Of a stretch of DNA of 64,000 nt, positions 1 through 11,119 are shown piece after piece; the first letter of the stretch is position 1, and each line of letters opens with the position of its first letter. Source of the stretch: Prochilodus magdalenae (lineage: Eukaryota; Chordata; Actinopteri; Characiformes; Prochilodontidae); contig JAMWET010003596.1 of assembly GCA_024036415.1 (NCBI GenBank), positions 195,001 through 259,000 of the forward strand, read 5' to 3'. The translations under genes were made by a program, and so were the position numbers. A model generated the notes under the pieces. It worked only from the letters and a program-made list of their open reading frames with translations, had not been told where the DNA came from and made no database searches.

Positions 1-1546
1 CTTGCACGGCCCTCTCCGTTGATCAGCCACTTGTTGAAAGTGTGTTCTCTTTAGGGCAGTCCTGGTCCTTGTAGGACCCCCTAAAGACCCCCAGCCCTGC
101 ACATTTTGGCGTCTCCCTGCCAAAGCACGCTTGCTCTAACTTCTGACGGGTCTGTTACTTAGCAGATTAGTAGGATCAGGTGTGCTGGGAGGTGGGTACT
201 CCAGGACCACTGTTGTAGAGAACATGCTAACCACGGGACGTGACTGAACGAGCCGTCTCCAACAGGACAAAGGTGACTCCCCGACACGAAACCCGAGCAG
301 GACTCGACCCTTTCCCAGCTCCTGGGACGCACCTGCTTTAGCTAACCCTGTGGCTTGACCCTTAGCTGAGTCGCTGCGAGATGAGTTACAGCAGGGTAAT
401 CATTAATCTCCACCCTGCACCGACTTGGAAACCCCTTCAGGCGTCTCGGTGCTGTAGATCTACTCCCTAGATCTTTTCATTTTCCTGCACTCCTTATTGT
501 GTAGATCAAAGCAGTGCTTTCCAAACTGTGGCCCACCAGGCAGTTTGGTCCAGCGAGTTGTTTTCATTTGGCCTGCCAGACGACATCTGCTCTGACAGTA
601 ATGCACGATCTGCAGAGCCAAAACAAACCGAAGTCATGTGAATTAAATCATATTTCTGCAGCCTGTACCGCGCATTCCAGCCCACCAATTCTTCAGGAGT
701 AATAAACCCGGGGGTTTATGACGGTGCAGAGTTTAGTGCTGGGGTTACATTAACCAGGGACGCATAAGCATGCATGCGAGAATCAGCGTACTCTACATGG
801 CCCCACCGCTTGGCGTTGAGGTTTCTGGCCCTGCTCTCGACACAGCGGAGGAACGAATGGGTAGCGCTGTGGCTCAGCGAGTTTAACCTCTTATGATCAG
901 GATATCTAGAACCCAACACGATGACTTTTTGCACATCGCTGGTGCCCCCAAACAGCACCACCCCAGAGCCGGTATGATGTGGGTGGTGGAATGTTCTCAG
1001 CACTGCAGTGACACTGACGTGGTGGTGGTGTGTTAGTGTGGGTGGTGCTGGTGTGAGTGGATCAGACACAGCGGTGCTGCTGGAGTGTTAGACACTGTGT
1101 CCACTCACTGTCCACTCTATTAGACACTCCTACCTTACTGGTCCACCTTGTAGATGGACAGTCAGAGACGATAGCTCATCTGCTGCTGCACAGTGCAGTG
1201 TAGGTCATCCTCTAGTCCTTCAGCAGTGGGCACGGGACGCTGCCCACAGGACGCTGGCCCACAGGACTCTGCCCACAGGATGCTGCCCACAGGTCCCTAT
1301 TAGCTGGGTAGTTTTGCTTAGTGGATGATTCTCAGTCCAGCAGTGACTAACAGACACAGGTTTTGATATACCACCACTCCCAGCACCCGAATCAACCCAC
1401 TGAGGTTTTGATAGGTACCTGTTCAGTCAAATTGAGAATCTCAACTCAACACTACTGAGCTCCCTAGTCAGACTGCCTCGGTGCTTAGCCCTGTGACCGT
1501 GTGCCTGAATGCTAACTGTATGTTTTTTTTTTTTTTGTCTTGGCAG
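1..1546 (+). other. tet3 upstream intron sequence
   Basis: No exon of the TET catalytic region preceding RTCACQGKD can be read here, so this is taken as part of a longer intron. It contains one palindromic MITE fragment (955-1370). The remaining 950 bp show no recognisable gene or RNA. Confidence 0.7.
955..1370. mobile_element. P3 MITE-like element, copy 1 (left arm and short minisatellite)
   Basis: Shares the string ggtggtgtgttagtgtg and the following 180 bp with the copies at 27240 and 32790. A few 14-bp units of the ggacgctgcccaca type follow at about 1235-1295. The right arm is largely missing. It lies in the intron upstream of the first visible tet3 exon. Confidence 0.7.
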
Positions 1547-1697
1547 TCGTACATGTGCATGCCAGGGGAAAGACTCCGAGACCTGTGGTGCTTCCTTCTC
1601 TTTCGGGTGTTCCTGGAGCATGTATTTTAACGGGTGTAAGTACGCCCGCAGTAAGACACCCCGCAAGTTCAGACTACAGGGAGAGCACCCCAAAGAG
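1547..1697 (+). CDS. tet3: tet3 exon, Cys-rich region of the catalytic domain
   Basis: Encodes about 50 residues containing RTCACQGKD and [20 protein letters not shown]. In TET proteins these cysteines help bind zinc and the region packs on the double-stranded beta-helix and DNA. The acceptor is a poly-T tract ending in cag at 1546; the donor is gtgagt at 1698. The exon starts with the last base of a codon, so the preceding exon must end in phase 2. That exon was not found in 1-1546, so it lies upstream of the window. Confidence 0.93.
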
Positions 1698-4600
1698 GTG
1701 AGTGGCTCGAGCTGTATGTTTCAGTTATAAGACATGTGTGCGGTTTGAGTCAGTGTGCTACGAGTATAGAATAGCTGCACTCAGAAGGAATCCTGCCGGT
1801 GATGATTCAGGTACCACGCTCGGATCGTCATCTGACGTAAAGGATGGGGCTTAACTCTGTACCTGACTGATCCAACAGCCACCATTACAGACATGCAGTG
1901 ATGCCTCCAGGAGTCATCCTGTTAGTGCAGCACCATCAGCAGGCGGCTGCACCACGCAGGACTATGTGCACACAGACCGTTACCACAACTGTCCTTAACA
2001 CCACGTCACCGTCACCAAACACTGCAGTGGTGTTGTACCAGACTGTCATGGAGTGACTCAGAATGGCAGCGGGTCATCTTCAGTGACGAGTCCCGCTTTA
2101 GTCTTGGTGGAGACGCCCAACGAATCCGTGTGTGGAGGCACCGTGGTCAGCACCAAGATGAACGGTTTGTTCTCACACGTCCAGAAGGCCTGGTGTCCCT
2201 CCACCTCCACCCCTACCGCACCATCTGCAGTGAGGATGTTCAAGCTGCATGGGATGGATTATCACAGGACTCCATTAGGAGCCTCTACAGCTCCATACCG
2301 AGATGACCTGATGCTGTGCTGGTGTTCTGTATGTGTAGCTGGTAATCTTTATCGGACACGTCCTTCTGGGTGCAACTATTCTTTTGATGACGAGTGTATA
2401 TACACGCTCCACTGCCATCTCTAATCAAATTATGAGTTGTCATGGAGTTCAGGCATGGAGACCAGTCTAATCGGAATTCTATTCCTGCAGGAGGAGCTTC
2501 TCAGGGATAACTTCCAGGACCTGGCCACCAGGGTGGCACCTTTGTATAAAAGGCTGGCCCCTCAGGCGTACAGCAACCAGGTAAGACCACCCACAGGCTT
2601 TCCCGTTGGACACTGGGGAAGCACCTAGGAACATTTTCCTGGATATCCGATTTCCAGTTTGCAAAAAAACCCATGCATTGGGAAAAATCGATGTATACAG
2701 CTTCCCCCCATCCTCCAAATGTATTAGATCAGGCAGGACATGGAGCAACGAGGGTAATGCTAGAGGATAGCTAGCCAGCGAAACAAGCTTATAGCCTTCA
2801 TTTAGCGCAGTGCTAACTGCATACGGCTCATTTAGCATGTCCTCCAAGGCAAATGTCCAGTTTAGGCTTAGGCCTGTTTCTCTCCTTAGCCCAGTACACA
2901 GGCAACCACTTGAACCGGCACCATTGCTGGGCATAGCGACCCTGTATAAGCAGCCTGTGCTCCAGGAATGACGTGCTGTTGTTAAAACGGTACTACAGAG
3001 GAAAGCTAGACGAACCACGACAGCGCCGAGTGTTGTATCCTCAAGGCTGTTTTGCGGGTGGTTAAGCAGGCCACCCTGCTAGTTGAAAGAGAAAGCGAGC
3101 ACATAGACGAGTAGCTGAAAGGCAGAGAAGGCCGCAGATGTTTGATTTATAGATGAATAGCTCTCGGTAAATGAGCTACCAGGTGTCATGTCAAGGTGTT
3201 TCTAGTCTGAGCCACTTGCAGGGGAGGAAAGGAGCGGTTGGTGCCGATCTGGTTAGGTAACTGTGCTTTCCCTGTCGTTCTTTTCTTCACAGTGCGCGCA
3301 CGAACAGGTGGCAACGGACTGCCGGCTGGGTCTGAAAGAAGGGCGGCCCTTTTCAGGCATCACAGCGTGCATGGACTTTTGCGCCCATGCTCACAAAGAC
3401 CAGCATAACCTCCACAACGGCTGCACTGTGGTACGTGTTTGTTGGGATGTTGTGTAAGACAATCGGGAGCCTTGTGGGCAACCCTACAACCCTCCTGGTG
3501 GAGACATTTGAAGTCAGAGCTTAACTGGTTAAGGGTATCATGGGTAGCCTAAAAGACTAAGGGGAAGGTTAGGTGGGACCTTGGGACGGGTAGGTACAAC
3601 CGAGCATACACTCTGGAGACAAGACGCCTTTATGGAAAATGCAGTAGGCTGTGTAAGACCCAACACCGCCCGCGTTCCAGCTCAGTATTAAATCCGGTCG
3701 TTTGTTTCCAGGTCTGCACCCTTACAAAAGAGGACAATCGGCAGGTGGGGATGATCCCAGACGACGAGCAGCTTCATGTGCTTCCGCTTTATAAGGTCTC
3801 CTCGACGGACGAGTTTGGCAGCGAGGAGAACCAGCGTCTCAAAATCCAGACGGGCGCCATCCAGGTACTCAACAGTTTCCGGCGAGAGGTCCGGAAACTT
3901 CCGGAACCTGCCAAGTCCTGCCGGCAGCGGCGTTTAGAGGCCAAGAAAGCTGCGTCGGAGAAGAAGAACAAGAAGCAGCAGCTAGCAGAGACACCGGAGA
4001 AGACGATCAAGAAGGAGGTCCGGCTTGCAGTTTCACCGCACCCGCAGCAAGGCAATAAAGGTAGGGCACTCGTTTGTGAAGCGTCACCTGGGCCCATTCC
4101 AGGGAGGATCCTGGAATTGCATATATGGGCCATGAACGTTGAGTTAAAGATGATTCCCTGTTTTTTGATGGAGCTCTTTTCTGATATTCCAGCACTCATT
4201 TGATCATTCTGCTTCTGATTTCAGCAATTCCAAAACAAGAGGTGAAGCCCACCATCAAAAAAGAGCTGATGGACCGCTTTCAGGCCATGAACGGAGACAT
4301 GGATGGCTACCCAGCCCTCGGGAATGGCAAGATGTGTCCTGATCCCTACGGGATTAATGGTGCCTACTCCTACCCTGGTCCCTATGCAAGAGGTGGCCTG
4401 CCTTCCAATGGCCAGCCGTCTGCACCCAGCCCTGTCAATGGCTTCCATCCTAACCTCCAAGGTATGCCCTACAATTACTACAACTACCCCCCCAACGCAC
4501 TTTTGCCCCCTGAGGTCATGGGCTGCGAGGGTCGTAATGGCGCCTGGCCCAAGGCTGCTGCAGCAGATCAGAAACCCAATATCCAAGGTCTTCAGGCCAG

Positions 4601-5942
4601 GCTGGCACAAGCATCCCCTTACCGCTCGGATCCACAGCGTCAGCAGGTGGCAGACTTGAGCAACCCCGGGTATCTGCACCAGCCCGAGCTATCCCAGTCT
4701 CCGGCTCCATCTAACCGCACCCCATCAGCAACCCCAGATCAACACCGTGTCACACCAGTCATTAAGCAAGAGCCTACGGAGGTGCCCCTATATGAGAGCA
4801 GGACGGACGGACAAGTCAGGAGTTGTCCCACCACCCCTAGTGCCACCCCTCAACCTGATGCCTGGCCTGGGCACAAGGCCAATGGCAGCCTGGCATCTAA
4901 AGGCTGGGATGGAAATCTCAGACCGGCGCTAGCCCATTCACCGTTCACTCCAGACAAGCAACGGCTCCACCAGCAGCACCACACCCAGCCTCAGCATCCC
5001 CAGTATGGCCATCCACAGCAGCAGTGGAGCTCCTACCCTGGTACCCCAATGGCCTCCCCTGCTCCCTCTCCCTCTCCAGTCTTGAAAGGAGGCCCATCCC
5101 CAGCTCCGTCCCCACATCCAGGTACCCCAATCCACTGGGATAGCCCTGTCCCCAGTCCACAGCCAAAAGCTTGGGGTCCTATAGGGTCCGCAGGCTTTGG
5201 TCCTGGGGGACTTAGACAGGGTACCCCAGTTGGGGCATTCCCAGATAAGATGCTGTCCCAGGTAGCAGAGAGTCGGGGTTCCACGCCGTTGGGGCTCCAG
5301 GAGAAGGCCTGGAAGTCCGGTGGTGCTTCGGCAGCCGGAAACACTCCATCTCCAGCTCCGGAGGGCCGACTGTTTCCGGATGCCTTGCAGAAGGCAGATG
5401 GCCGGGCTTGCTGGGAAATGGAGTCCGAAAGCCAGAGCGAACGAGACCCTGAAGAAGAGGAAGTGTTTTCAGACAGCGAACACAACTTCCTGGACCCCAA
5501 CATCGGAGGAGTAGCGGTGGCTCCAGGCCATGGCTCCATTCTCATAGAGTGCGCCCGCCGGGAGCTACACGCCACCACGCCCATAAAGAAGCCGGACCGC
5601 AGTCACCCAACTCGCATCTCCCTGGTGTTCTACCAGCACAAGAATCTGAACCAGCCCTGCCACGGCCTCGCGCTGTGGGAGGCCAAGATGAAGCTGCTGG
5701 CTGAGCGGGCAAGGCAGAGGCAGCAGGAGGCAGCTCTTCTGGGCCTCTCGCAGGAAGAGATCAAGGCCTATGCCAAGAAGCGCAAGTGGGCCGACGGAGC
5801 CTCAAGTCCTTCGGGGCCCACCAAGGACAAACGGGAAGGGGTGGTGACACGGTTGGCCCCCACACACAACACCACCACCATGGTCACTGTGTCACCCTAC
5901 GCCTTCACCCAGCTCACAGGGCCATACAGTCGCTTTATGTAA
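1547..5942 (+). CDS. tet3: TET methylcytosine dioxygenase, 3' part (five exons, 5' end outside window)
   Basis: TET enzymes are nuclear Fe(II)/2-oxoglutarate dioxygenases that oxidise 5-methylcytosine in DNA stepwise to hydroxymethyl-, formyl- and carboxylcytosine. The joined exons are 1547-1697, 2491-2580, 3293-3430, 3712-4060 and 4225-5942, giving about 814 in-window codons with matching phases (entry phase 2, then 0, 0, 0, 1). Seen: a Cys-rich stretch ([29 protein letters not shown]), the first Fe ligands as HKD within [11 protein letters not shown], a long Pro/Ser-rich insert, then the second core half with LHATTP (second Fe-binding His), TRIS (2-oxoglutarate-binding Arg and Ser) and the end GPYSRFM. 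Ligand roles are taken from TET2 structural knowledge. TET3 is preferred over TET1/TET2 because of the linker ([14 protein letters not shown]), the KKRKW block and the C-terminus. The N-terminal exons, including any CXXC domain, lie upstream. Three introns hold no competing gene; one holds a Tc1-derived repeat. Confidence 0.93.
1765..2410 (+). mobile_element. P1 Tc1-derived non-autonomous element, copy A (tet3 intron)
   Basis: Degenerate inverted ends (agctgcactcagaagga near 1773; ccttctgggtgcaact near 2361) enclose Tc1-like transposase remnants. One frame gives [17 protein letters not shown] residues and then [18 protein letters not shown], the region around the second catalytic Asp of Tc1 enzymes. 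The segment between this and the C-terminus is missing, as in the other P1 copies. It is not coding today. Confidence 0.75.
2491..2580 (+). CDS. tet3: tet3 exon, 30 codons of the Cys-rich/DSBH junction
   Basis: Exactly 30 codons in phase 0, containing [20 protein letters not shown], the conserved TET helix segment that follows the KYARSK motif. The acceptor is tcctgcag at 2490 and the donor is gtaaga at 2581. The upstream intron (1698-2490) contains a Tc1-derived non-autonomous insertion (P1 copy A). Confidence 0.92.
3293..3430 (+). CDS. tet3: tet3 exon carrying the first iron ligands (HxD)
   Basis: Encodes 46 residues in phase 0. [20 protein letters not shown] is followed by the iron-binding pair His (3392-3394) and Asp (3398-3400) in HKD. 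The acceptor is ttcttcacag and the donor gtacgt. The first residues ([11 protein letters not shown]) differ from the VTNEEIAIDCR-type start seen in mammals, but [11 protein letters not shown] is kept, so the acceptor call is firm. Confidence 0.93.
3712..4060 (+). CDS. tet3: tet3 exon, first half of the DSBH core and basic linker
   Basis: Starts with [20 protein letters not shown], the beta-strand region following the HxD motif. It continues through [26 protein letters not shown] and [20 protein letters not shown] and ends in a Lys/Glu-rich linker. The acceptor is tgtttccag and the donor gtaggg at 4061, leaving phase 1. The following intron is only 164 bp. Reading through it meets a stop at 4201-4203, so intron retention would yield a protein lacking the second core half. 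Confidence 0.93.
4225..5942 (+). CDS. tet3: tet3 terminal coding exon: low-complexity insert, second DSBH half, stop
   Basis: The first two bases complete the Ala codon opened at 4060; the frame then stays open for 571 codons to taa at 5940-5942. Residues from 4225 to about 5450 form the poorly conserved insert, rich in Pro, Ser, Gln and His, with repeated GTP and SPAPSPSP motifs (about 5035-5300) and an IKQEP sumoylation-like site near 4762. An acidic [20 protein letters not shown] run leads into the second catalytic half: [20 protein letters not shown], His at 5568-5570 (LHATTP), Arg at 5613-5615 and Ser at 5619-5621 (TRIS), then [10 protein letters not shown] and [11 protein letters not shown]. 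It ends with KKRKW and GPYSRFM. All visible ligands are intact. Confidence 0.94.
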
Positions 5943-7880
5943 GCTCTTGCAGACTGGTGCCCCCCTGTGGCCGGGAGTGGAAATGCAGGGTGCTAAAATG
6001 AAAAAAAAAAAGGAATCTCCTTTAAACCCTGGACCTCTCCCAGCTCTGTGCCCCCCTCTCAGATCACCAGGGGAGGGGAAAGGATAAGAGGGGCACTTTT
6101 CTCTTTTTCACTTTCTTTTTTTTTTTACCTCAAGTTTTGGTGGCAGTTTGGGAGTCCCCCAAACGGACACGCTGCCTATGGTGCTCTTGTTCTCTCCAAC
6201 GTGGGAGGGATTCCATAGTTTACCCTCCCTAAGTGAATTTAATGATTCTAATTATTATTGCTATTATTATCAATATTATTATGATTGCTATTGTTACTGT
6301 TGACGTTGATATTACAGGTATTGTTATTATATTATGAAGATGACTATTTTTTATTTTAATCGTATTGTTTTTTTTTTCATCAATGTTGTTATTAATATGA
6401 TTGTTTTGAGGGCTTTTTATCTTTTTCCTTTCTTCTCCTGATGGCGAGGGACCTTCTGGTCTCCGTCCGTCCGGCTTGTCCGGGATGAATGTGAGGACAA
6501 GCCGATCACGACCTTTGCTTTTCTTGAGTGTCGTTGGTTTCTTCTTTATTCGTTGTTTTGGTTTTCCTTTCTTTTCGCCTTTTCCCCTATTAACCTCTCC
6601 ATCATATACGGCACCTTCACATCGCTGCGAGCCATGCCTGTGTCTGTAACCTACGCACGACACTCTGGAGGAAGGACAGTGTTCACACGAGGGCTAGCTC
6701 CGTGCTGTAATCACAGAGTACGCGACCAAACAAGCGAGGGAAGTCCTGGCGTCAACGGGGGCCTTTCTGTTTTGTGCCACACTTACATATACTGGAGGTC
6801 TTTCCCGGTCTTTCCCGGTCCTTCCAATGGTGCTTTTTTTCCTGTCTTAGCTGTCTCCGATTTTTGCCCGCACCATCGCGGTGACAGGCGGTGAACCGAG
6901 GTGCTCTTCAAACAGCGGAATCATGTCTGGTTAAGCGACAAGCTGCCCCGGATTAGGTCCCCCGCTCCCGGGACATCAGCGTCATCAACCACTCGGTGCT
7001 GACTCACATACTCACGGTGCAGTGTCGGTTTCTACCCCTGAGACAGAGATGGTCCGACAGAGTTCTCTGAGGTGCTATTCCAGGTTTGGTCCATCTTTCC
7101 ATTGCCCTAAAGATGACCCACAGTGGGTCTGAGCCTGTGCCCTCCCGGCGAGACCTAGCAGGGCTTGGCTGGAGCTCAGGAGTTCTCTCAAACGTGAGCC
7201 AGAGAAGCTCCAGGATCTAGGATTGTTCGGTCCGGCTGGAGCTTCACGTACCAGCCTGAGCAGAGAAAGAAAGACGGAGAGAGAAAGAGAGGACGACGAA
7301 GGAGGTTGGTGCTACTAAGTCTTTCCATGCCTCTGGAGTTAGCTCCTCTTTGTCTCCTCCTGCCCTGGGAGCCGTTGAGCGCTCTCCCACCCCCCCCACC
7401 CCACCCCCCCTTACATTTGAGGTGCTTCTCAGCATTTGGGCACTCTGGAGCGCTCCGGCGGCGCGACTGGCCGGCCGAGGCGCCCGGTGCGTGCTGCGTG
7501 TGATTGTGCTGTGGCGTGACTGTGTGTGCGTGCGCATGGTCCGTGGGGAGTGCCGAAGGGCCGCCGTGGGTTTGGCCGCCGACTTGCTTGGTGCTCACAG
7601 GTGAGAGAGAGAGAGCGTCTGGTGCTTATGGAGCCGTCCTCTAGTTCTTTACCTCGTGTTGAGACGCCGATCCCAGTCACAACATGCTACTAATACGCGG
7701 GCGCTACAGGCTGTAGGACCCCCGGGCCTACATCCACTTACTTATCTACTCTTTTTATTTTTTTTTGGTTTTTATTATTATTTATTACATGATGATGATG
7801 ATGATGATGATGATGAAGATTAATGTTATTGTGCTTGCTGTCATTTTTTTGTTTGTTTTGTTTTACTGTTTTAGACAAAT

Positions 7881-7888
7881 TGTAAATA
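7881..7888 (+). promoter_or_regulatory. Pumilio-type element in the 3'UTR
   Basis: The octamer tgtaaata fits the Pumilio recognition consensus UGUANAUA. It lies inside an AU-rich stretch of the presumed tet3 3'UTR. Only the sequence match is seen; binding is inferred. Confidence 0.4.
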
Positions 7889-8087
7889 TAGAAAAGATTT
7901 TATAAAAGCACTTTTAATCTTGGTTTTAACGAGGAGGAAAAACAACGATAAGAACGGAATATTGACAACTTGAATCCTAGTCTTTTTCTTCTTCTCTTTT
8001 TTTTTATTGTCTCGCCTTTTGTTTCGTCGTTCCTATTTTTTTTTTTTGGGCTTTTTTTAACGGAATTTTATTGGGAGAGATAGAAAA

Positions 8088-8095
8088 TGTACATA
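8088..8095 (+). promoter_or_regulatory. Second Pumilio-type element in the 3'UTR
   Basis: An exact tgtacata match to UGUANAUA, 200 bases downstream of the first element and 40 bases before an aataaa. Two matches in one AU-rich 3'UTR segment are suggestive, but chance cannot be excluded. Confidence 0.4.
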
Positions 8096-9846
8096 GTTAA
8101 ATATTTAGGTAAGATTATTTAACTGGTGAGGAATAAATCACGAATGATTCCTTTACTTTTTAGTCTATGGTCATCAGTATGTCAAGCCCTCGACAGTAAC
8201 GCCACACCGGAGGGGGGCTCGCGCACGGGCTCCCCGGGGGGTCGGCGGTGGAGCGTCCGGGGTCCGCTTCCGCGCCCCAATGAATTCAGTGACACGGGCG
8301 GGAGGAAGCTGATCCCGGATGGCTTGTTGGCTCGTTGGGACGTACGGTGCCCGGGTGTATGTTCTCTGTACTCAATATACTGCTGTTCTTCTTTTATAAT
8401 AAGTACTGTACTTAGACCAATACCTCTGAACAACCACCGATACAGGCTTCCTCTCCCGCCGGAACCGGGCTGAGAACAAAGCGCGCGGACGAGCAACCGC
8501 TTGCGCCAACACGCGACCGGGGACGGGAAGGAAAATGTAAGGATTGAGCGTGATCATGTTAGGATGGAACGAGGTTTGAGCTAGCCACTGAAGCGAATCT
8601 ACGATTGGATCTAGAGCGTCCCGAAACGTTCGTTCTATTCTGTTGCCCTGACGCGAAACGAGGTGTGCCGTCGCCGTCGCCGCGGACCCGGAACTGAATG
8701 TGACGCGGGGTCCGTTCTACGCCTTCGCCGCTTTCCTAGACCCGGCGGAAGCGACGGATTGTCGGTGTAGAACAGTTTCTGTTTCTGTTTCCTAATTTTT
8801 CTTCATTGTACGGGCTGCATTTCAGGATCGTGTTTTCTTGAAGCCGTGCTTATATATCTATCTATATACATATATATTCGACGGCAGTGAAACTTTTAAC
8901 CATGGTGCTACCCGTAGAGGTCACTGTAGAAAGGACGGGCGCGGCGAAGGAACCGGTGCCGCGCCGGTTTTCTGAAATCTGTAATATGATATTATGAAAC
9001 GTTGTCTCAGTTTTGAAGCGTATAGGAAACGTCTATGGTGCTGATGATCATGTCGTCTTTACTTCCTCACTCGGACGGGCCGGAAAGGCGGTTTTCCGGT
9101 TACGGCGATTCAAAGCGAAGCACTCAAAGTTCTTGGCAGTTCTCTCTCTCTCGAATTGAGTTTTATTGGGTCTGTTTTTAACCCTCAACCCCCTCAGATA
9201 ACTGAACATGGTACTTGAAGCAGATATCTAGAACCGATGATATTATACAGGTAGGAGAATCAAAGAGACTTGTATGCTATGGAGATGAATAGACTGTTAA
9301 CCTAATAGATGCTCTGGTGCGCACGGCCAGATACGCGCTGGGTTGAGAATATTTTCTAGAGATTTCCTTTCTTTCTTTTCGTTTCGGTTGTTCTCTCGGA
9401 ACGACTCGGCCTCTCTCGATGATACACCCATGCATTCCTTACTCGCTCTTACACGCCACACAAACACACTTGCTACACACTTGTAACTCGAACACTCTTT
9501 ATTGACTTAACCCCACCCCGCCCCACCCACCCCCACTCTGTCAGCACTCACTATGACACGTTATGATCATGCCCAGTTTTACATAATATAGAAAATGTAA
9601 AAAAAAGAAAAAAGTAAACAAATGACAAAAACAAACAAAAAAATGAATAACTGGCAGCTACATTCCTATCTGAGTTAAAGATTGCTCTTGGTTCTATTTT
9701 TTCATGTCAAGTATGCAGTATGTAAAAAGTGTTTCTTTCGTTCGGTCTCTCTCCTTGTAGCTGTTTGGTGTATTATGTGAATACATAGTGTATGTGGTAA
9801 AAACCCACAATACTGTTTTATGTTCTGCAAAAGTAAAAAAAAAAAT

Positions 9847-9852
9847 AATAAA
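9847..9852 (+). terminator. Candidate distal poly(A) signal of tet3
   Basis: An aataaa hexamer after a long AU-rich tract, 50 bases before the TTCTR repeat begins. It is the last plausible signal before non-UTR repeats. A proximal alternative lies at 8132-8137. Confidence 0.35.
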
Positions 9853-9902
9853 AATCATGATTTAAAAAAGACGTGGTTTTGGGGAATTCTTATTGGTCTG
9901 AT

Positions 9903-10930
9903 GTTCTATTCAGTTCTATTCTATTCAGGTTCTTTCCTGTTCTGTTCTGTTCTGTTCTGTTCTGCTCTGCTCTGCTCTGCTCTGCTCTGCTCTGTTCTGT
10001 TCTATTCTATTCTATTCTATTCTATTCTGTTCTATCCTGTCCTATTCTATTCTATTCTTTTCTGTCCTGTTCTATTCTACACTGTCCTATTCTATTCTAT
10101 TCTATTCTATTCTGTTCTGTTCTGTTCTATTCTATTCTGTCCTATTCTTTTCTATCCTGTCCTATTCTATTCTATTCTATTCTATTCTATTCTGTTCTGT
10201 TCTGTTCTATTCTATTCTGTCCTATTCTTTTCTATCCTGTCCTATTCTATTCTATTCTTTTCTATCCTGTTCTATTCTATCCTGTCCTATTCTATTCTAT
10301 TCTGTTCTGTTCTATTCTATTCTATTCTGTCCTATTCTTTTCTATCCTGTCCTATTCTATTCTATTCTATTCTATTCAGGCTCTGTTCTATTCTGCTCTG
10401 CTCTATTGTATTCTATTCTATTTAATTCAGGTTCTGTCCTGTTCTATTCTGTTCTGTTCTGTCATGTTCTATTCTATTCTATTCTATTCTATTCTATTCT
10501 ATTCTATTCTATTCAGGTTCTTTTCTGTTCTGTTCTATTCAGGTTCTGTCCTATTCTGTTCTGCTCTGTTCTATTATTCTATTCTATACTGTCCTGTCCT
10601 GTCCTATTCTATTCTATTCTATTCTATTCTATTCTATTCTATTCTATTCTGTCCTGTCCTGTCCTGTCCTGTCCTTCTATTCTGTCCTGTCCTGTCCTGT
10701 CCTGTCCTATTCAGGTTCTGTCCTGTTCTGTCCTATTCGGTTCTGTTCCATATCAATTTACTCATTTCTGTTTTGTGGTATTCCTTTCTTCATTCTATTC
10801 TGTTCCGTTTTATTCTATTCTTTTCCATTATATTTTATATATTCTATATTATTATATATTATTATATTATTATATTTACATTCTAGTCTATTGGTTTAAC
10901 TATTCCAGCTCTTTTCTATTCTAGTCTTTT
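9903..10930. repeat. TTCTR pentanucleotide array, about 1 kb
   Basis: Runs of ttcta and ttctg pentamers with occasional cctgt and cctat variants, decaying after 10770 into degenerate ttcta and tatta motifs. A 5-bp unit without stop codons on this strand produces open frames of up to 337 codons (Tyr/Ser/Leu/Phe repeats) that I do not regard as genes. Confidence 0.95.
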
Positions 10931-11119
10931 TTATCTTTTCTATTATATGAAGTAGGTAAGAAATGTGTTTATAAAGCTTTTTTACAAGCACAGTTTTTAC
11001 AAGTTCTTTACAAAGACATTCACCAGCGTAAAATCTACATCCACAAAAACACACACTAAATAAAACAGAAAAATAAAATTGTGATTGGAATATATACAGC
11101 AGATCTTAATTATATTCTG

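Larger units (their letters stand above)
5943..9870 (+). other. tet3: Probable tet3 3' untranslated region
   Basis: Downstream of the stop the sequence is AU-rich with poly-U runs, AUUUA-like elements and no convincing coding frame or dispersed transposon for 3.9 kb, as expected of the long TET3 3'UTRs of vertebrates. Possible poly(A) signals are aataaa at 8132-8137 and, just before the pentamer array, at 9847-9852. The distal end is inferred from the latter signal and not proven. The region includes a CpG-rich stretch near 8190-8760. Confidence 0.55.

Noticed and set aside
2053..2424. 123-codon frame beginning [10 protein letters not shown] and its homologues near 20475, 36900, 38412, 44890 and 48479
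   Set aside because: Out-of-frame translation of the P1 transposon relic; the true Tc1-like residues appear in a different, broken frame.
2479..3018. 179-codon - strand frame
   Set aside because: Antisense to the tet3 exon at 2491-2580 and its intron; no recognisable domain.
5033..5584. 183-codon - strand frame opposite the last tet3 exon
   Set aside because: Shadow frame created by the Pro/Ser-rich coding strand.
7188..7680. Overlapping frames on both strands in the 3'UTR
   Set aside because: Low complexity and GC-skewed, mutually overlapping and without domains; they lie inside the presumed tet3 3'UTR.
9820..10924. Open frames of up to 337 codons rich in Tyr, Ser, Leu and Phe
   Set aside because: They are readings of the TTCTR pentamer, which lacks stops on this strand; no start context, domain or splice structure.
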